DNA of 64,000 nt, taken from Sinimarinibacterium arenosum. Lineage in GTDB: Bacteria; Pseudomonadota; Gammaproteobacteria; Nevskiales; Nevskiaceae. Every line of letters starts with the position of its first letter. Positions within the stretch are counted from its first letter, which is position 1. The DNA is taken from assembly GCF_005047655.1 (NCBI RefSeq), contig NZ_SUKF01000003.1, positions 496,001 through 560,000 of the forward strand, given 5' to 3'. Positions 19,302 to 27,803 of this stretch are shown here, in pieces. The translations under genes and the position numbers were made by a program. The notes under the pieces were generated by a model that saw only the letters and a list, made by a program, of their open reading frames with translations, did no database searches and was not told the origin of the DNA.

Positions 19302-19323
19302 ACGGCCGCCCGAAGGCGGCCGT
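19302..19323 (-). terminator. Rho-independent terminator of the repeat-bearing membrane protein gene
   Basis: A perfect 9-base-pair stem (ACGGCCGCC with GGCGGCCGT) around a 4-base loop lies 25 bases after the stop at 19348, followed on the minus strand by a moderately T-rich TTGTGTTTGTG. Confidence 0.75.
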
Positions 19324-19347
19324 CGATTTCCCAGAATGAAGTGAAAC

Positions 19348-20232
19348 TCAGCGCACGTTGACCGGCCCACGCAGCGAACGCTCCAGCGGCCGACTGGCGC
19401 CGTCACTCAAGCTGCCGGCGATGCTGACGGTATAAATGCCGCTGTTCTCGACCGGCAACACCAGCATGCGCTTGTTATTTGCGCCGACCTCCCATTTTCC
19501 GGTCACACGCTTGCCGTGGCTGTCGGTCACGGAGATGCTCTGGTCTGCGGCGGCTGCACTGTTAAATGCACCGTTGAACATCAGCACGATGGCACGCTTG
19601 TACGCGGCAGACCCCGCATACACCAGGGACAGACGGCTTTCATCGACCGGCTCCCACCATTGGGTCATCTTCTGTGTGCTCGGCGCGGGCTTCGCCGCCG
19701 GCTTTGCAGCCGGCTTGCTGGTCACTGCCGGCTTGGGCGTCGGCTCTGCCTTGGCAACCGCCATTGGAGCCGGGGTCGGGGGCGGAGTCGCGGCAACCGT
19801 CGGCTCAGGCGTGGGTTCCGGAGTCGGTTCCGGCATGGGCTCTGGGGTCGGTTCCGGAGTCGGTTCCGGCATGGGCTCTGGGGTCGGTTCCGGTGCGGAT
19901 TCGCTTGCAGTGGCAAGGTCCGAAGTGTCTTCAGCCGCAGCCAGTTCATCAGACGGCGGTTCAACATCTTCCGGTTCGCTGGCCGCGATTTCGGCAGCGC
20001 GTGCACTGATGGCTGCTTCCGCAGGAATGGTCTCGCCCGAACTCACCGTGTCATCGACGGCGACCTCCGGCGACGGCGGCGCGAGTGATTTGCCGAAGAC
20101 TTCTTCAGGCGACAAGGTTTCTGCAACGGCGGCTTTCTCGTGCTGCTGCGGGTACAGGGCTTCAAGCCCGAAATACGTGCCTGCAGCGACGGCCACGGCC
20201 ACGGCGCTCATGGTCAAGGCTTTTGCGCTCAT
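19348..20232 (-). CDS. Single-pass membrane protein with Pro-Glu-Pro repeat spacer
   Basis: About 294 residues in four parts: one N-terminal transmembrane segment (AVAVAVAAGTYFGLEALY), an acidic Ala/Glu-rich stretch, a proline repeat spacer (PEPTPEPM units), and a C-terminal globular domain of about 110 residues with WWEPVDESRLSLVYAGSA and a strand-rich end. The topology resembles TonB- or TolA-like envelope-spanning proteins, but the C-domain is not one I recognise. The spacer is encoded by a 36-base tandem repeat that could change length by slippage. I chose the ATG at 20232; the frame stays open to 20286. It diverges from the two-domain FabG gene. Confidence 0.6.
   Translation of the reverse strand: MSAKALTMSAVAVAVAAGTYFGLEALYPQQHEKAAVAETLSPEEVFGKSLAPPSPEVAVDDTVSSGETIPAEAAISARAAEIAASEPEDVEPPSDELAAAEDTSDLATASESAPEPTPEPMPEPTPEPTPEPMPEPTPEPTPEPTVAATPPPTPAPMAVAKAEPTPKPAVTSKPAAKPAAKPAPSTQKMTQWWEPVDESRLSLVYAGSAAYKRAIVLMFNGAFNSAAAADQSISVTDSHGKRVTGKWEVGANNKRMLVLPVENSGIYTVSIAGSLSDGASRPLERSLRGPVNVR
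19814..19893. repeat. 36-base tandem repeat inside coding sequence
   Basis: Two full units of a 36-base repeat (starting at 19818 and 19854) plus partial copies encode alternating PEPTPEPT/PEPM residues of the membrane protein spacer. Copies are nearly identical, so recent slippage or selection for length is possible. Unit length is a multiple of three, so the frame is kept. Confidence 0.85.
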
Positions 20233-20570
20233 CGGAAATGCCAACCTCCAGATTGGTTTTTTTGTGACGCCGTTTCTGCGGCGCACGCACCCGTTCGTCT
20301 CGAATACCTCAGGACGTCATCTGGCGCGAGCTTGGATTGAAGAACCTTCAGAAACTGCTTCCCCCCGGCGTCCCCGAATCGGGAGCGCGGACCTGCAGAC
20401 TATCGGATAGACGCCCCTGTGCGTCAATGGCGGCAGCGGCGGGCGGTGGTGCCGCATCTGCGCTGTCGAAGCGCGATGCAGCCTGCGATAATGCTCGGAT
20501 CAGCAGGCCATAAGCCCGCCGCAAGCCATTTTTCAGTTCTCGAACCTCTTCACTACAACCCGGAGCAGCG
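20233..20570. other. Intergenic region between divergent genes
   Basis: A 338-base gap with no convincing ORF. The part near 20340-20410 carries a CCCCGAATCGGGA palindromic segment. A GATAAT at about 20487 could be a -10 element for the downstream fabG-like gene, but no good -35 partner is visible. A CGGAG ribosome-binding site precedes the ATG at 20571. Confidence 0.5.
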
Positions 20571-21995
20571 ATGTCCGATCGCTATCTTGATTTCGCACAT
20601 TCCTCGTTCGGCAAGACTTTTGCCAGCATGCTGGGACTGCCGACACCGCCGCGCCTGCGCCGACCGGACGCACCGTGGGCCGGCCAGCTACTTGAGGGCA
20701 AGTTCGTCCTGATCGGTGGCGATGACGCCGCGGTGCTGTCCGAGCCCTTGCTGACTGCGATCCACGGCATGGGCGCCGGTTTGCGCATTGTCCCCGAACA
20801 TGTTGGCCTGCCGCCGCTGAAGAAAGCTGCCGCCAAGCTGAAGCTTTCGCTGGCCGGCAATCCCTCCGCTGAGAGCGGTGAGCCGCGCAGCCACGCCCTG
20901 GTGTTCGACGCCAGTGGCCTGAACAGCATCGAATCGATTCGCGAGCTGTACGACTTCATGCAGCCGCTGGTGCGCGGCCTGCCTTCGAACGGCCGCGTCC
21001 TGGTGGTGTCGCGCGCGCCGGAATCGGCGGACAGCGTGCTGGCGAAGACCATGTCCATGGCAATGCGCGGCTTCGTCCGCTCGCTGGCCAAGGAAATCGG
21101 TAAGAACGGCAGCACCGCGAATCTGCTGGAAGTCGAGATCGGCGGCGAAAGCGGACTCGACGCGCCGCTGCGCTTCTTCCTCAGCGAACACTCAGCCTAC
21201 GTGTCCGGGCAAACCCTGAGCGTGGGCCCGGCGGAAGGCACCAGCCGGATCGCATTGCCGGGCAGCCTGAACGGCAAAGTGGCATTGGTTACCGGCGCCG
21301 CGCGCGGCATCGGCGCGTCGATTGCCAGCGTGCTGGCGCGCGAGGGCGCGCAGGTCATCGGCATGGATCACCCGTCGCAGGAAGGCGCGCTGGGCGAAAC
21401 CATGGCGAGCTTGAATGGTGTCGGCCTGGCGCTGGATGTCACTGCCGCCGACGCTGCCGAGCGCATTGCCGCTGAAGTGGGTCCGCGCTTTGGCGGTCTG
21501 GATGTCGTGGTTCATAACGCCGGCGTCACCCGCGACAAGATGCTGCGCAATATGTCTCCGCAGTTCTGGGACATGGTGCTGAACATCAATCTGGGCGCCA
21601 TTCTGCGCATCAATGAAGGCCTGTTGAAGAAAGGTCTGCAGCAGAACGGCCGGATCGTCTGCATCTCGTCGATCGGTGGCATCGGCGGCAACGCCGGGCA
21701 GACCAACTATGCCTCGACCAAGGCGGGCGTGATCGGCTATGCCGACGCCATGGCGCCGTTGATGGCGAAGCGCGGCGGCGCAATCAATGCCGTCGCTCCG
21801 GGATTCATCGAGACGCAGATGACTGCCGCGATGCCAATGGCGCCTCGTGAAGTCGGACGCCGCATCAACTCGCTGTCGCAGGGTGGCATGCCGCAGGACA
21901 TCGCCGAGGCCGTGGCATTTCTGGCCTCTCCGGCGGCGGCCGGCATCAATGGCCGCACCTTGCGCGTCTGCGGTCAGAACTGGTTCGGCGCCTGA
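20571..21995 (+). CDS. Two-domain 3-oxoacyl-ACP reductase (high-molecular-weight FabG)
   Basis: A 474-residue SDR with an N-terminal flavodoxin-like/Rossmann half lacking a cofactor motif (residues about 1-220) and a C-terminal catalytic half starting GKVALVTGAARGIGASIA. The catalytic residues Ser (CISSIGG) and Tyr-x3-Lys (YASTK) are present. This architecture matches mycobacterial FabG4-type HMwFabG enzymes, which reduce long-chain 3-oxoacyl-CoA or -ACP with NADH. It is about 230 residues longer than FabG. It ends 105 bases before ribA and is followed by a strong terminator hairpin, so it is probably monocistronic. A role in fatty-acid or PHA-related metabolism is likely. Confidence 0.9.
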   Translation: MSDRYLDFAHSSFGKTFASMLGLPTPPRLRRPDAPWAGQLLEGKFVLIGGDDAAVLSEPLLTAIHGMGAGLRIVPEHVGLPPLKKAAAKLKLSLAGNPSAESGEPRSHALVFDASGLNSIESIRELYDFMQPLVRGLPSNGRVLVVSRAPESADSVLAKTMSMAMRGFVRSLAKEIGKNGSTANLLEVEIGGESGLDAPLRFFLSEHSAYVSGQTLSVGPAEGTSRIALPGSLNGKVALVTGAARGIGASIASVLAREGAQVIGMDHPSQEGALGETMASLNGVGLALDVTAADAAERIAAEVGPRFGGLDVVVHNAGVTRDKMLRNMSPQFWDMVLNINLGAILRINEGLLKKGLQQNGRIVCISSIGGIGGNAGQTNYASTKAGVIGYADAMAPLMAKRGGAINAVAPGFIETQMTAAMPMAPREVGRRINSLSQGGMPQDIAEAVAFLASPAAAGINGRTLRVCGQNWFGA

Positions 21996-22031
21996 GCCGC
22001 ATCGACGGCACCCTGAAGTCCTGCGCTCAAG

Positions 22032-22061
22032 CACGGGGACCGGTAAACTCCGGTCCCCGTG
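22032..22061 (+). terminator. Terminator-like hairpin after the two-domain fabG
   Basis: A perfect 12-base-pair stem (CACGGGGACCGG with CCGGTCCCCGTG) and a 6-base loop, 36 bases after the fabG stop. The following sequence has only short T runs. A GTG in its 3' arm (22059) is in frame with ribA but is unlikely to be a start for that reason. Confidence 0.65.
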
Positions 22062-22100
22062 TTCGGCTTTGATTCCAGGCCGTCAGACGTCGAGAGAAAC

Positions 22101-22703
22101 TTGTCCAAATCAGTCAATCACTTGGAGCGCATTGCCGAATCTCGGTTGCCGACCGTGTGGGCGGAATTCAGCATCACGGTGTTCAAGGCCGGTGACGGCA
22201 AGGAGCATGTCGTGGTCTCGCTGGGGGATCTGAGCGGCGAACCGCCGCTGATCCGCGTTCACTCGGAGTGCCTTACCGGCGACGCCTTGTTCTCCCTGCG
22301 CTGCGATTGCGGCGCGCAACTGGAAAGCGCATTGCAGCGCATTGCGGCCGAAGGCCGCGGCGCGGTGTTGTACCTGCGTCAGGAAGGCCGCGGCATTGGC
22401 CTCGGCAACAAGATCCGCGCCTATGCCTTGCAGGACCAGGGCGCCGACACCGTCGAGGCCAACCACCAGCTCGGGTTTCCTGCCGATGCACGCGAATACA
22501 GCCTGGCGGTAGAGCTGTTGAGTGCACTGGAGCTGCAGCGGATCCGTTTGATGACCAACAATCCGCGCAAGCTGGACGCCCTGCGCGCCGACGGCATCGA
22601 AATCGTCGAGCGGGTCGCGCTTGAAAGCGGACGCAATCCGTATAACGAGAAATATCTCGATGCCAAGGCGTCCAAGCTCGGACATTGGCTGACCTTGCCC
22701 TGA
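22101..22703 (+). CDS. ribA: GTP cyclohydrolase II
   Basis: A 200-residue enzyme, close to the 196 residues of E. coli RibA. The zinc-binding cysteines are in [15 protein letters not shown], the catalytic Tyr/Arg region in [12 protein letters not shown], and the GTP-binding block in [14 protein letters not shown]. It opens GTP to start riboflavin synthesis. It lacks the N-terminal DHBP synthase domain seen in fused RibBA. The start is inferred as TTG at 22101, preceded by GAGAG, because the GTG at 22059 lies inside a terminator hairpin and would add 14 non-conserved residues. The UbiB-like gene starts 26 bases after its stop. Confidence 0.93.
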   Translation: MSKSVNHLERIAESRLPTVWAEFSITVFKAGDGKEHVVVSLGDLSGEPPLIRVHSECLTGDALFSLRCDCGAQLESALQRIAAEGRGAVLYLRQEGRGIGLGNKIRAYALQDQGADTVEANHQLGFPADAREYSLAVELLSALELQRIRLMTNNPRKLDALRADGIEIVERVALESGRNPYNEKYLDAKASKLGHWLTLP

Positions 22704-22729
22704 GCGCACGCGCCCCGATCGCAGCGACC

Positions 22730-24715
22730 ATGGCAAACAAGGCCGATGCAGCGCCCCCCGGACTGCTCAGGGAACTAGGCGCACTGACCGTGTCGACCTA
22801 CGCGGTGTCGCGCGGCTTTGCGCCACTGCTGCGGCTGCTGGCATCCGATCAGGACGTTACACGGGAAGCGCTCAACCAGGCGATCGACACCGCATTTACG
22901 GGGCTCTATAAACATCCGCTGCTGCACCAGACCGAGCGTCTGACCGGGTATCTGCGCGCCCGCAAGCTGATTCCCAATGAACAGTCGACTGAAGAACTGA
23001 TCCGGTTTGTGGTCGAGCAGGCGGTTGCACGTTCGCCGGTTCAGGTCCCCGAGCAGTTGGTGCAGGAGTTCTGGCAGTTCTTCAATGAACTGTTTTCGTC
23101 GCCTGAGATCAAGGGCCTTGGCGAGCTGACTCTGGACATGGTCCGGCTGGTCATCGCGACCTATGAGCCATTGCTGGTCGAGACGATCAATATTCTCAAG
23201 GCCGGACGCCGCTTCAATCAGTGGCAGATGCAGGAAATCCTGCGCCGGGCGGCCACAGTGCGTCAGGACATCGTGATCATCCGCCGTCAGATCAAGGCGC
23301 TGCGCCACATCAAGCCGTTCTTCCAGGTCGACCCCAAGGACTTCAAGGCGCAGGCGCAGATCGTCGCGGCAATGGTGCGGGAATTTGGCCCGTTCTTCGT
23401 CAAGATGGCGCAGGTGGCCGCCGCCAATGCTGACTTCCTGCCCGACGAAATCGCACGCGAGCTGGCGGTGTTTCATGAAGACGTCGAGCCGATGACCGAA
23501 GAGGAGGTCGTTCAGGCCTTCATCGAGTGCTATGGCAAGCCACCGCACAAGCTGTATCTGGATTTCGACCCCGCACGCCCGGTGAAATCGGGTTCGGTGG
23601 GATCCGTCTACTACGCCAAGAAGCCGTTTATCGAGGACGGGCGTGAAGTGCTGCGCGCCGTCGTGATCAAGGTCGGGCGTCAGAACATCGATCGCGAGTT
23701 TGCAATCGGCAAGCTGGTGCTGGGACTGGCGATTATGTCCTCCCAGTACTGGGCACCGCACTCCAAGCTGGCGCCGTTCCTGCGTGCGATGCAGGCGCAG
23801 GTCGACGAGTTTGTGGCCGGTTTCGTCGAGGAACTGGACTTCGATGCGGAGGCGGCCAATCACCTGCGTTTCTACCGGCGCAGCCTGAAGTCGCAGATGT
23901 GGCGCGTGCCGGAACTCTACGGTCACTCGCGCCGCATCATCGAAATGGAATATCTGGCGGATGCCACCAGCCTGACCCGCGGCCTGCGGCGAATGCCGCG
24001 CTCGGAGCGGCGGCGGTTCCAGCGCCAGGTTTCGGAACGGCTGCTGTACACCTTGCTGTATCACGTGTTCGTCCATCACGAGATGCATGGCGATCTGCAT
24101 CCCGGCAATGTGATGGTTGGCTCCGATGGCACCTTGCACCTGATTGACTGGGGCAACGTCGTCGGACTCGACGGCAAGTGGAACCTGATCTGGGACTATC
24201 TGGCGGCCGCAATCACCGCAGATACCGCCCAGCTGTCCGATGCGCTGCTGCGCATGAGTACCGAGCCGGACGCCGGCCCGGCGCGGCAGGCCGAAATCAA
24301 GGCGCTGCTCGACGAAACCCTGAACAAGAAGGGCATTACGCCGCTGACGCGGATGGGATTCGCCTTTGAGCTGCGCCGTGGCGGATTTGAAGGTCTGCAT
24401 CGCCGCGGTCAGAGCGTGCTGCATCTGATGTCGAACACACAGCAGGCCGGTCTGGTGCTGCGGCGCGACTACCTGCATCTGTCGCGCGCGCTGTTCGCGG
24501 CCGCTGGCAGCTTCGGATCACTGTACGAAAATGATCCTCGCAGCCGCCTGCTGCTGGACCTGCTGCGCGGCGTGGTGCGACTGCCGGCGACGCTGGCCCA
24601 GGACAAACTGTTTGAAGAGGTCGACGGACTGCGGAGCCGTCTGGCCCGAAGCCTGCCGATTCCACGGCTGCTGCGCGAACGCATCGCGCCACCGCGCGCC
24701 CAGTTGGAGCATTGA
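22730..24715 (+). CDS. UbiB/ABC1-like atypical kinase, divergent motifs
   Basis: A 661-residue protein with an N-terminal helical region of about 190 residues and an ABC1/UbiB kinase-like domain. The catalytic parts are present: a Lys in RAVVIKVGR, HGDLHPGN (catalytic Asp and Asn) and LIDWG. The two motifs that define UbiB proteins are changed: KxGQ reads KMAQ at 225-228, and the Ala-rich AAAS loop reads KSGS at 286-289, followed by VGSV. It has no terminal transmembrane pair like E. coli UbiB. The stop is followed after five bases by pyrD, so the two are probably co-transcribed; PyrD reduces quinone. Family membership is sure, function is not. Confidence 0.82.
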   Translation: MANKADAAPPGLLRELGALTVSTYAVSRGFAPLLRLLASDQDVTREALNQAIDTAFTGLYKHPLLHQTERLTGYLRARKLIPNEQSTEELIRFVVEQAVARSPVQVPEQLVQEFWQFFNELFSSPEIKGLGELTLDMVRLVIATYEPLLVETINILKAGRRFNQWQMQEILRRAATVRQDIVIIRRQIKALRHIKPFFQVDPKDFKAQAQIVAAMVREFGPFFVKMAQVAAANADFLPDEIARELAVFHEDVEPMTEEEVVQAFIECYGKPPHKLYLDFDPARPVKSGSVGSVYYAKKPFIEDGREVLRAVVIKVGRQNIDREFAIGKLVLGLAIMSSQYWAPHSKLAPFLRAMQAQVDEFVAGFVEELDFDAEAANHLRFYRRSLKSQMWRVPELYGHSRRIIEMEYLADATSLTRGLRRMPRSERRRFQRQVSERLLYTLLYHVFVHHEMHGDLHPGNVMVGSDGTLHLIDWGNVVGLDGKWNLIWDYLAAAITADTAQLSDALLRMSTEPDAGPARQAEIKALLDETLNKKGITPLTRMGFAFELRRGGFEGLHRRGQSVLHLMSNTQQAGLVLRRDYLHLSRALFAAAGSFGSLYENDPRSRLLLDLLRGVVRLPATLAQDKLFEEVDGLRSRLARSLPIPRLLRERIAPPRAQLEH

Positions 24716-24720
24716 GACAG

Positions 24721-25728
24721 ATGTACGCGCTAGCACGCAACCTGCTGTTTCGCCTCGACGCGGAACATGCGCATGAATTGACCCTCGGGCTGTTCAAGCG
24801 CCTGCCGCATCTGAGCACAGCGCCGTTTCGCAGCACCGTTCCACCTGATCCGGTATGCCTGTTTGGCGTCGAATTTCCCAACCGCATCGGGCTGGCGGCG
24901 GGGCTCGACAAGAACGGCGAATGCCTGCAGGCCTGGCAGGCGCTGGGATTCGGTTTCGTCGAAGTCGGCACGGTCACGCCACGGCCACAGCCCGGCAATC
25001 CGAAGCCACGAATGTTCCGGATACCGTCGCAGCAGGCGATCATCAATCGCCTGGGATTCAACAACAAAGGCGTCGACCATCTGCTGCAGCAAGTCGAAAA
25101 ATCCGGCTATCGCGGTGTACTGGGCATCAATATCGGCAAGAACTTCGACACTCCGATCGACCGCGCACCAGACGACTACCTGCAATGCCTGCGCAAAGTG
25201 TATGCGCGCGCATCCTATGTGACGGTCAATGTTTCCTCCCCGAATACGCGCAATCTGCGCGATTTGCAGGATGAGGGGAGGTTGCGAGAGCTTCTCGGTG
25301 CGCTGGATGCCGAACGTCGCGAACTTGCCCAGCGTTACGGCAAGCACACGCCGATGCTGCTGAAAATTGCCCCGGATGTGTCAGACGCACAGCTCGATGG
25401 CATCGCCCAGGCCGTGTGTGACGCCCACATCGAGGGCCTGATTGCGACCAATACGACGATCAGTCGCCCCGGACTGGAGGAGGAGCCGCTGGCACAGGAA
25501 ACCGGGGGGCTGTCTGGCGCGCCGCTGCGTGCACTGGCTGACGCCACGTTGGCGGGTTTGCGCCAGCGCATGGGCTCAGGCTACCCGCTGATCGGCGTCG
25601 GCGGTATCGTCAGCGGCGACGATGCACGCGCCAAGCGCGCAGCAGGTGCAGACCTGCTGCAGATCTATACCGGATTCATCTATCGCGGTCCGGCATTGAT
25701 CGCCGAAATCGGGCGAGCAATCGGCTGA
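24721..25728 (+). CDS. pyrD: Dihydroorotate dehydrogenase (quinone), class 2
   Basis: A 335-residue flavoenzyme, the usual class 2 length. The N-terminal amphipathic helix (YALARNLLFRLDAEHAHEL) docks it on the inner membrane. FMN-barrel motifs include GLAAGLDKNGE, VGTVTPRPQPGNPKPR, NRLGFNNKG, NVSSPNTRNLR with the catalytic Ser of class 2, and GVGGIVSGDDA. It oxidises dihydroorotate to orotate and passes electrons to quinone. The ATG at 24721 is preferred over a TTG at 24712 that overlaps the previous stop. Co-transcription with the UbiB-like gene is suggested by the five-base spacing. Confidence 0.96.
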   Translation: MYALARNLLFRLDAEHAHELTLGLFKRLPHLSTAPFRSTVPPDPVCLFGVEFPNRIGLAAGLDKNGECLQAWQALGFGFVEVGTVTPRPQPGNPKPRMFRIPSQQAIINRLGFNNKGVDHLLQQVEKSGYRGVLGINIGKNFDTPIDRAPDDYLQCLRKVYARASYVTVNVSSPNTRNLRDLQDEGRLRELLGALDAERRELAQRYGKHTPMLLKIAPDVSDAQLDGIAQAVCDAHIEGLIATNTTISRPGLEEEPLAQETGGLSGAPLRALADATLAGLRQRMGSGYPLIGVGGIVSGDDARAKRAAGADLLQIYTGFIYRGPALIAEIGRAIG

Positions 25729-25751
25729 TAGGAAAATACAACCTACTGCGG

Positions 25752-25781
25752 TTGATGCTGTAACAGTGAATCCAGTACAGT
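25752..25781 (+). promoter_or_regulatory. Candidate sigma-70 promoter of the OmpA-like gene
   Basis: TTGATG (25752-25757) and TACAGT (25776-25781) are 18 bases apart, about 45 bases before the ATG at 25827. The match to consensus is moderate. Confidence 0.4.
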
Positions 25782-25826
25782 CGGCCGCGACATAACACCT
25801 TAAGTCTGTCTTGGGGGACACGACAC

Positions 25827-27041
25827 ATGCGCATGAAGCTGATTTCGGCGATGGCTATCGCCACGGTATGGGCCGGCAGTGCCCAAGCGGTTTCCACCGA
25901 CGACAATGCATATCCGTACGTCGGTGCAAGCTATATCTATGAGATTCCCGACAGCTCGCGCGATTCGGACAGCGGCAATGGCTTCGGCCTGAATGTCGGC
26001 TGGCCGTTGGCGGCCTACGGTTATCAGAACCTTGCCGCGGAACTGACGTTCCACACCCTGAGCCGTCAGCGCGACATCGACGGCAAGGACGACTACCAGT
26101 CAGGCCTGATGCTGGATTTGGTCTATGACCTCGGTAACTACGGCTGGGGTACGGGCAATGATGTCAGTGGCCAGTTCAAGCCGTTTGTGCTGGCCGGTCT
26201 CGGTGCAGTGCAGGACGACGTTCGCGGCAACAAGAGCGAATTCTTCGGCGCCAATGTGGGCGTCGGCGCGCTGATTCCGCTGCCTTGGTACAACCTTGCA
26301 GCGCGCCTTGAAGGCCGCGTGCTCGGACAGATGAATGACGAGTCGGTGCCGGGTGAGGATTACCTGGTCGACTATCGCGTCAGCCTCGGACTGCAGCTGC
26401 CGTTGACGATGCTGTTCAAGCCGTCGTCGCCGGTCGTCGAGTCGTCGCAGACCTGCGAACTGGCTGTGGTGGATCCAGTCACTGGCCGCAGTGATTGCGG
26501 CACCGATACCGACCGCGATGGCGTACTCGATGGCCTTGACCAGTGCCCGGCAACGCCGGAAGGCACGGCGGTTGATGGCCGTGGCTGCCCGGTCGACATG
26601 GGCACCGACGCTGACGGTGACGGCGTGCCGAACGAGATCGACCAGTGCCCGGATACCCAGATCGGAACCCAGGTTGACGCCGTGGGTTGCGTGATCACGC
26701 AGAGCTTGGTGCTGCGTGGCGTCAACTTCGAGAACGATTCCGCGGTGCTGACTCAGGAAGCGACAGGCATTCTGGATGACGCCGCTGCCTCGCTGCGCAA
26801 CCAGATGAACGTGCGCGTCGCCATCGGCGGGCATACCGACAACGTCGGCAACGACACCTACAATCAGGCGTTGTCCGAGCAGCGCGCCGAGTCAGTGAAG
26901 CAGTATCTGATTTCGCACGGTGTAGATGGGTCGCGCATCGAAGCGACCGGCTACGGTGAAACCCAGCCAGTGGCGTCGAACGACACCCCGGAAGGCCGCG
27001 CTGAAAATCGTCGCGTCGAGTTCAATCTGATCGTCGACTGA
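25827..27041 (+). CDS. OmpA-family outer-membrane protein with thrombospondin type 3 repeats
   Basis: A 404-residue envelope protein: signal peptide ending AGSAQA, an eight-stranded barrel-like domain (about 25-200, alternating strands with aromatic residues), a calcium-binding linker with two thrombospondin type 3-like units (DTDRDGVLDGLDQCP and DADGDGVPNEIDQCP), and a C-terminal OmpA peptidoglycan-binding domain (GGHTDNVGNDTYNQALSEQRA). The layout matches OprF-like structural porins. Two ATGs are close together (25827 and 25833); GGGGG at 25813-25817 serves either. A terminator follows. It probably tethers the outer membrane to peptidoglycan. Confidence 0.93.
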   Translation: MRMKLISAMAIATVWAGSAQAVSTDDNAYPYVGASYIYEIPDSSRDSDSGNGFGLNVGWPLAAYGYQNLAAELTFHTLSRQRDIDGKDDYQSGLMLDLVYDLGNYGWGTGNDVSGQFKPFVLAGLGAVQDDVRGNKSEFFGANVGVGALIPLPWYNLAARLEGRVLGQMNDESVPGEDYLVDYRVSLGLQLPLTMLFKPSSPVVESSQTCELAVVDPVTGRSDCGTDTDRDGVLDGLDQCPATPEGTAVDGRGCPVDMGTDADGDGVPNEIDQCPDTQIGTQVDAVGCVITQSLVLRGVNFENDSAVLTQEATGILDDAAASLRNQMNVRVAIGGHTDNVGNDTYNQALSEQRAESVKQYLISHGVDGSRIEATGYGETQPVASNDTPEGRAENRRVEFNLIVD

Positions 27042-27061
27042 CGCATCAGCTCGCCGTTCAC

Positions 27062-27099
27062 AACCGCGGTCATCGTATGATGGCCGCGGTTTTGTTTTT
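27062..27099 (+). terminator. Rho-independent terminator of the OmpA-like gene
   Basis: Outer stem AACCGCGG with CCGCGGTT, inner TCAT/ATGA pairing, then TTTTGTTTTT. It lies 20 bases after the stop codon. Confidence 0.85.
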
Positions 27100-27110
27100 G
27101 GATCTGCATC

Positions 27111-27347
27111 TTGATTCGCGCACGCACGTTACCCGCTGCTACTGCTTCTGCTTCTGCCGAAGTCGAGTCTCCCTGCATCAGCGTCTGTGCGCTGGACGAT
27201 GCGGGGATCTGCAGCGGTTGTGGGCGCACGATTGACGAAATCACCCAATGGTCGCAAGCGCAGGCGGCGCGTCGATTGGAAATCCGTATCCTTGCAGAGC
27301 GACGCCTGCGCCACATTACTTCATCGAATCAACCGGACCGTGCATGA
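27111..27347 (+). CDS. DUF1289 small cysteine-rich protein
   Basis: A 78-residue protein of the DUF1289 (YdhL-like) family. The hallmark is ESPCISVCALDDAGICSGCGRTIDEITQW, here split as ESPCISVC, then CSGCGRT and DEITQW; the four cysteines are likely a metal site. The start appears to be TTG at 27111, just downstream of the OmpA terminator, so the promoter may overlap that region. Its TGA overlaps the ATG of the thioesterase in an ATGA, so the two are translationally coupled. Function unknown. Confidence 0.8.
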   Translation: MIRARTLPAATASASAEVESPCISVCALDDAGICSGCGRTIDEITQWSQAQAARRLEIRILAERRLRHITSSNQPDRA

Positions 27348-27787
27348 ACCCCCCGGCATCTGCAGACGATTTTGGTTACTTTTTCGACATCGCAACGCGG
27401 TGGTCCGATCTTGACTCGCTTGGCCACGTCAACAACGCGAGGTTCTTTACCTTCGATGAATCGGCACGGCTGGATTACTTCGGCGAGCTGATGCACGGTG
27501 ATCCGGAATTCTGGCAGTCCAAGGGCTTCATCCTGGCGCATATCGGCTGCGATTTCATCGCGCAGCTGCATCATCCGGCGCGGTTGCGTATCGGCTTTCG
27601 CATCAGCCGTCTCGGGCGCAGCAGCATGGACACGCAGTCCGCGATGTTCGATGGAGAACGTCTGGTCGCCGTCACGCGGGGCGTACTGGTCTGGTTCAAC
27701 TACCGCGAGCAGAAGACCGCACCGATCCCCGATGATGTGCGCGCACTGATTCGCGCCCGCGAAAAGATCCCGCCAGACGAGGGCTGA
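27344..27787 (+). CDS. Hotdog-fold acyl-CoA thioesterase
   Basis: A 147-residue 4HBT-type thioesterase. The catalytic Asp lies in RWSDLDSLGHVNNARFF, the standard signature of the YbgC/FadM-like group, followed by FILAHIGCDFIAQLHHPARL and the dimer strand SAMFDGERLVAVTRGVLVWF. It would release free fatty acid from acyl-CoA or acyl-ACP. The ATG overlaps the stop of the DUF1289 gene by four bases, so expression is coupled. It faces the pilE gene tail to tail with 16 bases between them. Confidence 0.9.
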   Translation: MNPPASADDFGYFFDIATRWSDLDSLGHVNNARFFTFDESARLDYFGELMHGDPEFWQSKGFILAHIGCDFIAQLHHPARLRIGFRISRLGRSSMDTQSAMFDGERLVAVTRGVLVWFNYREQKTAPIPDDVRALIRAREKIPPDEG

Positions 27788-27803
27788 GTTCTGTCGCGGC
27801 ACG

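Noticed and set aside
19436-20410. 324-residue plus-strand open frame rich in Gly/Ser/Val repeats
   Set aside because: It is the complement of the PEP-repeat membrane protein gene, which has a signal anchor, a ribosome-binding site and a terminator.
22775-24478. 567-residue minus-strand open frame opposite the UbiB-like gene
   Set aside because: Antisense shadow of a clear kinase-like gene in GC-rich DNA, with no recognisable domain.
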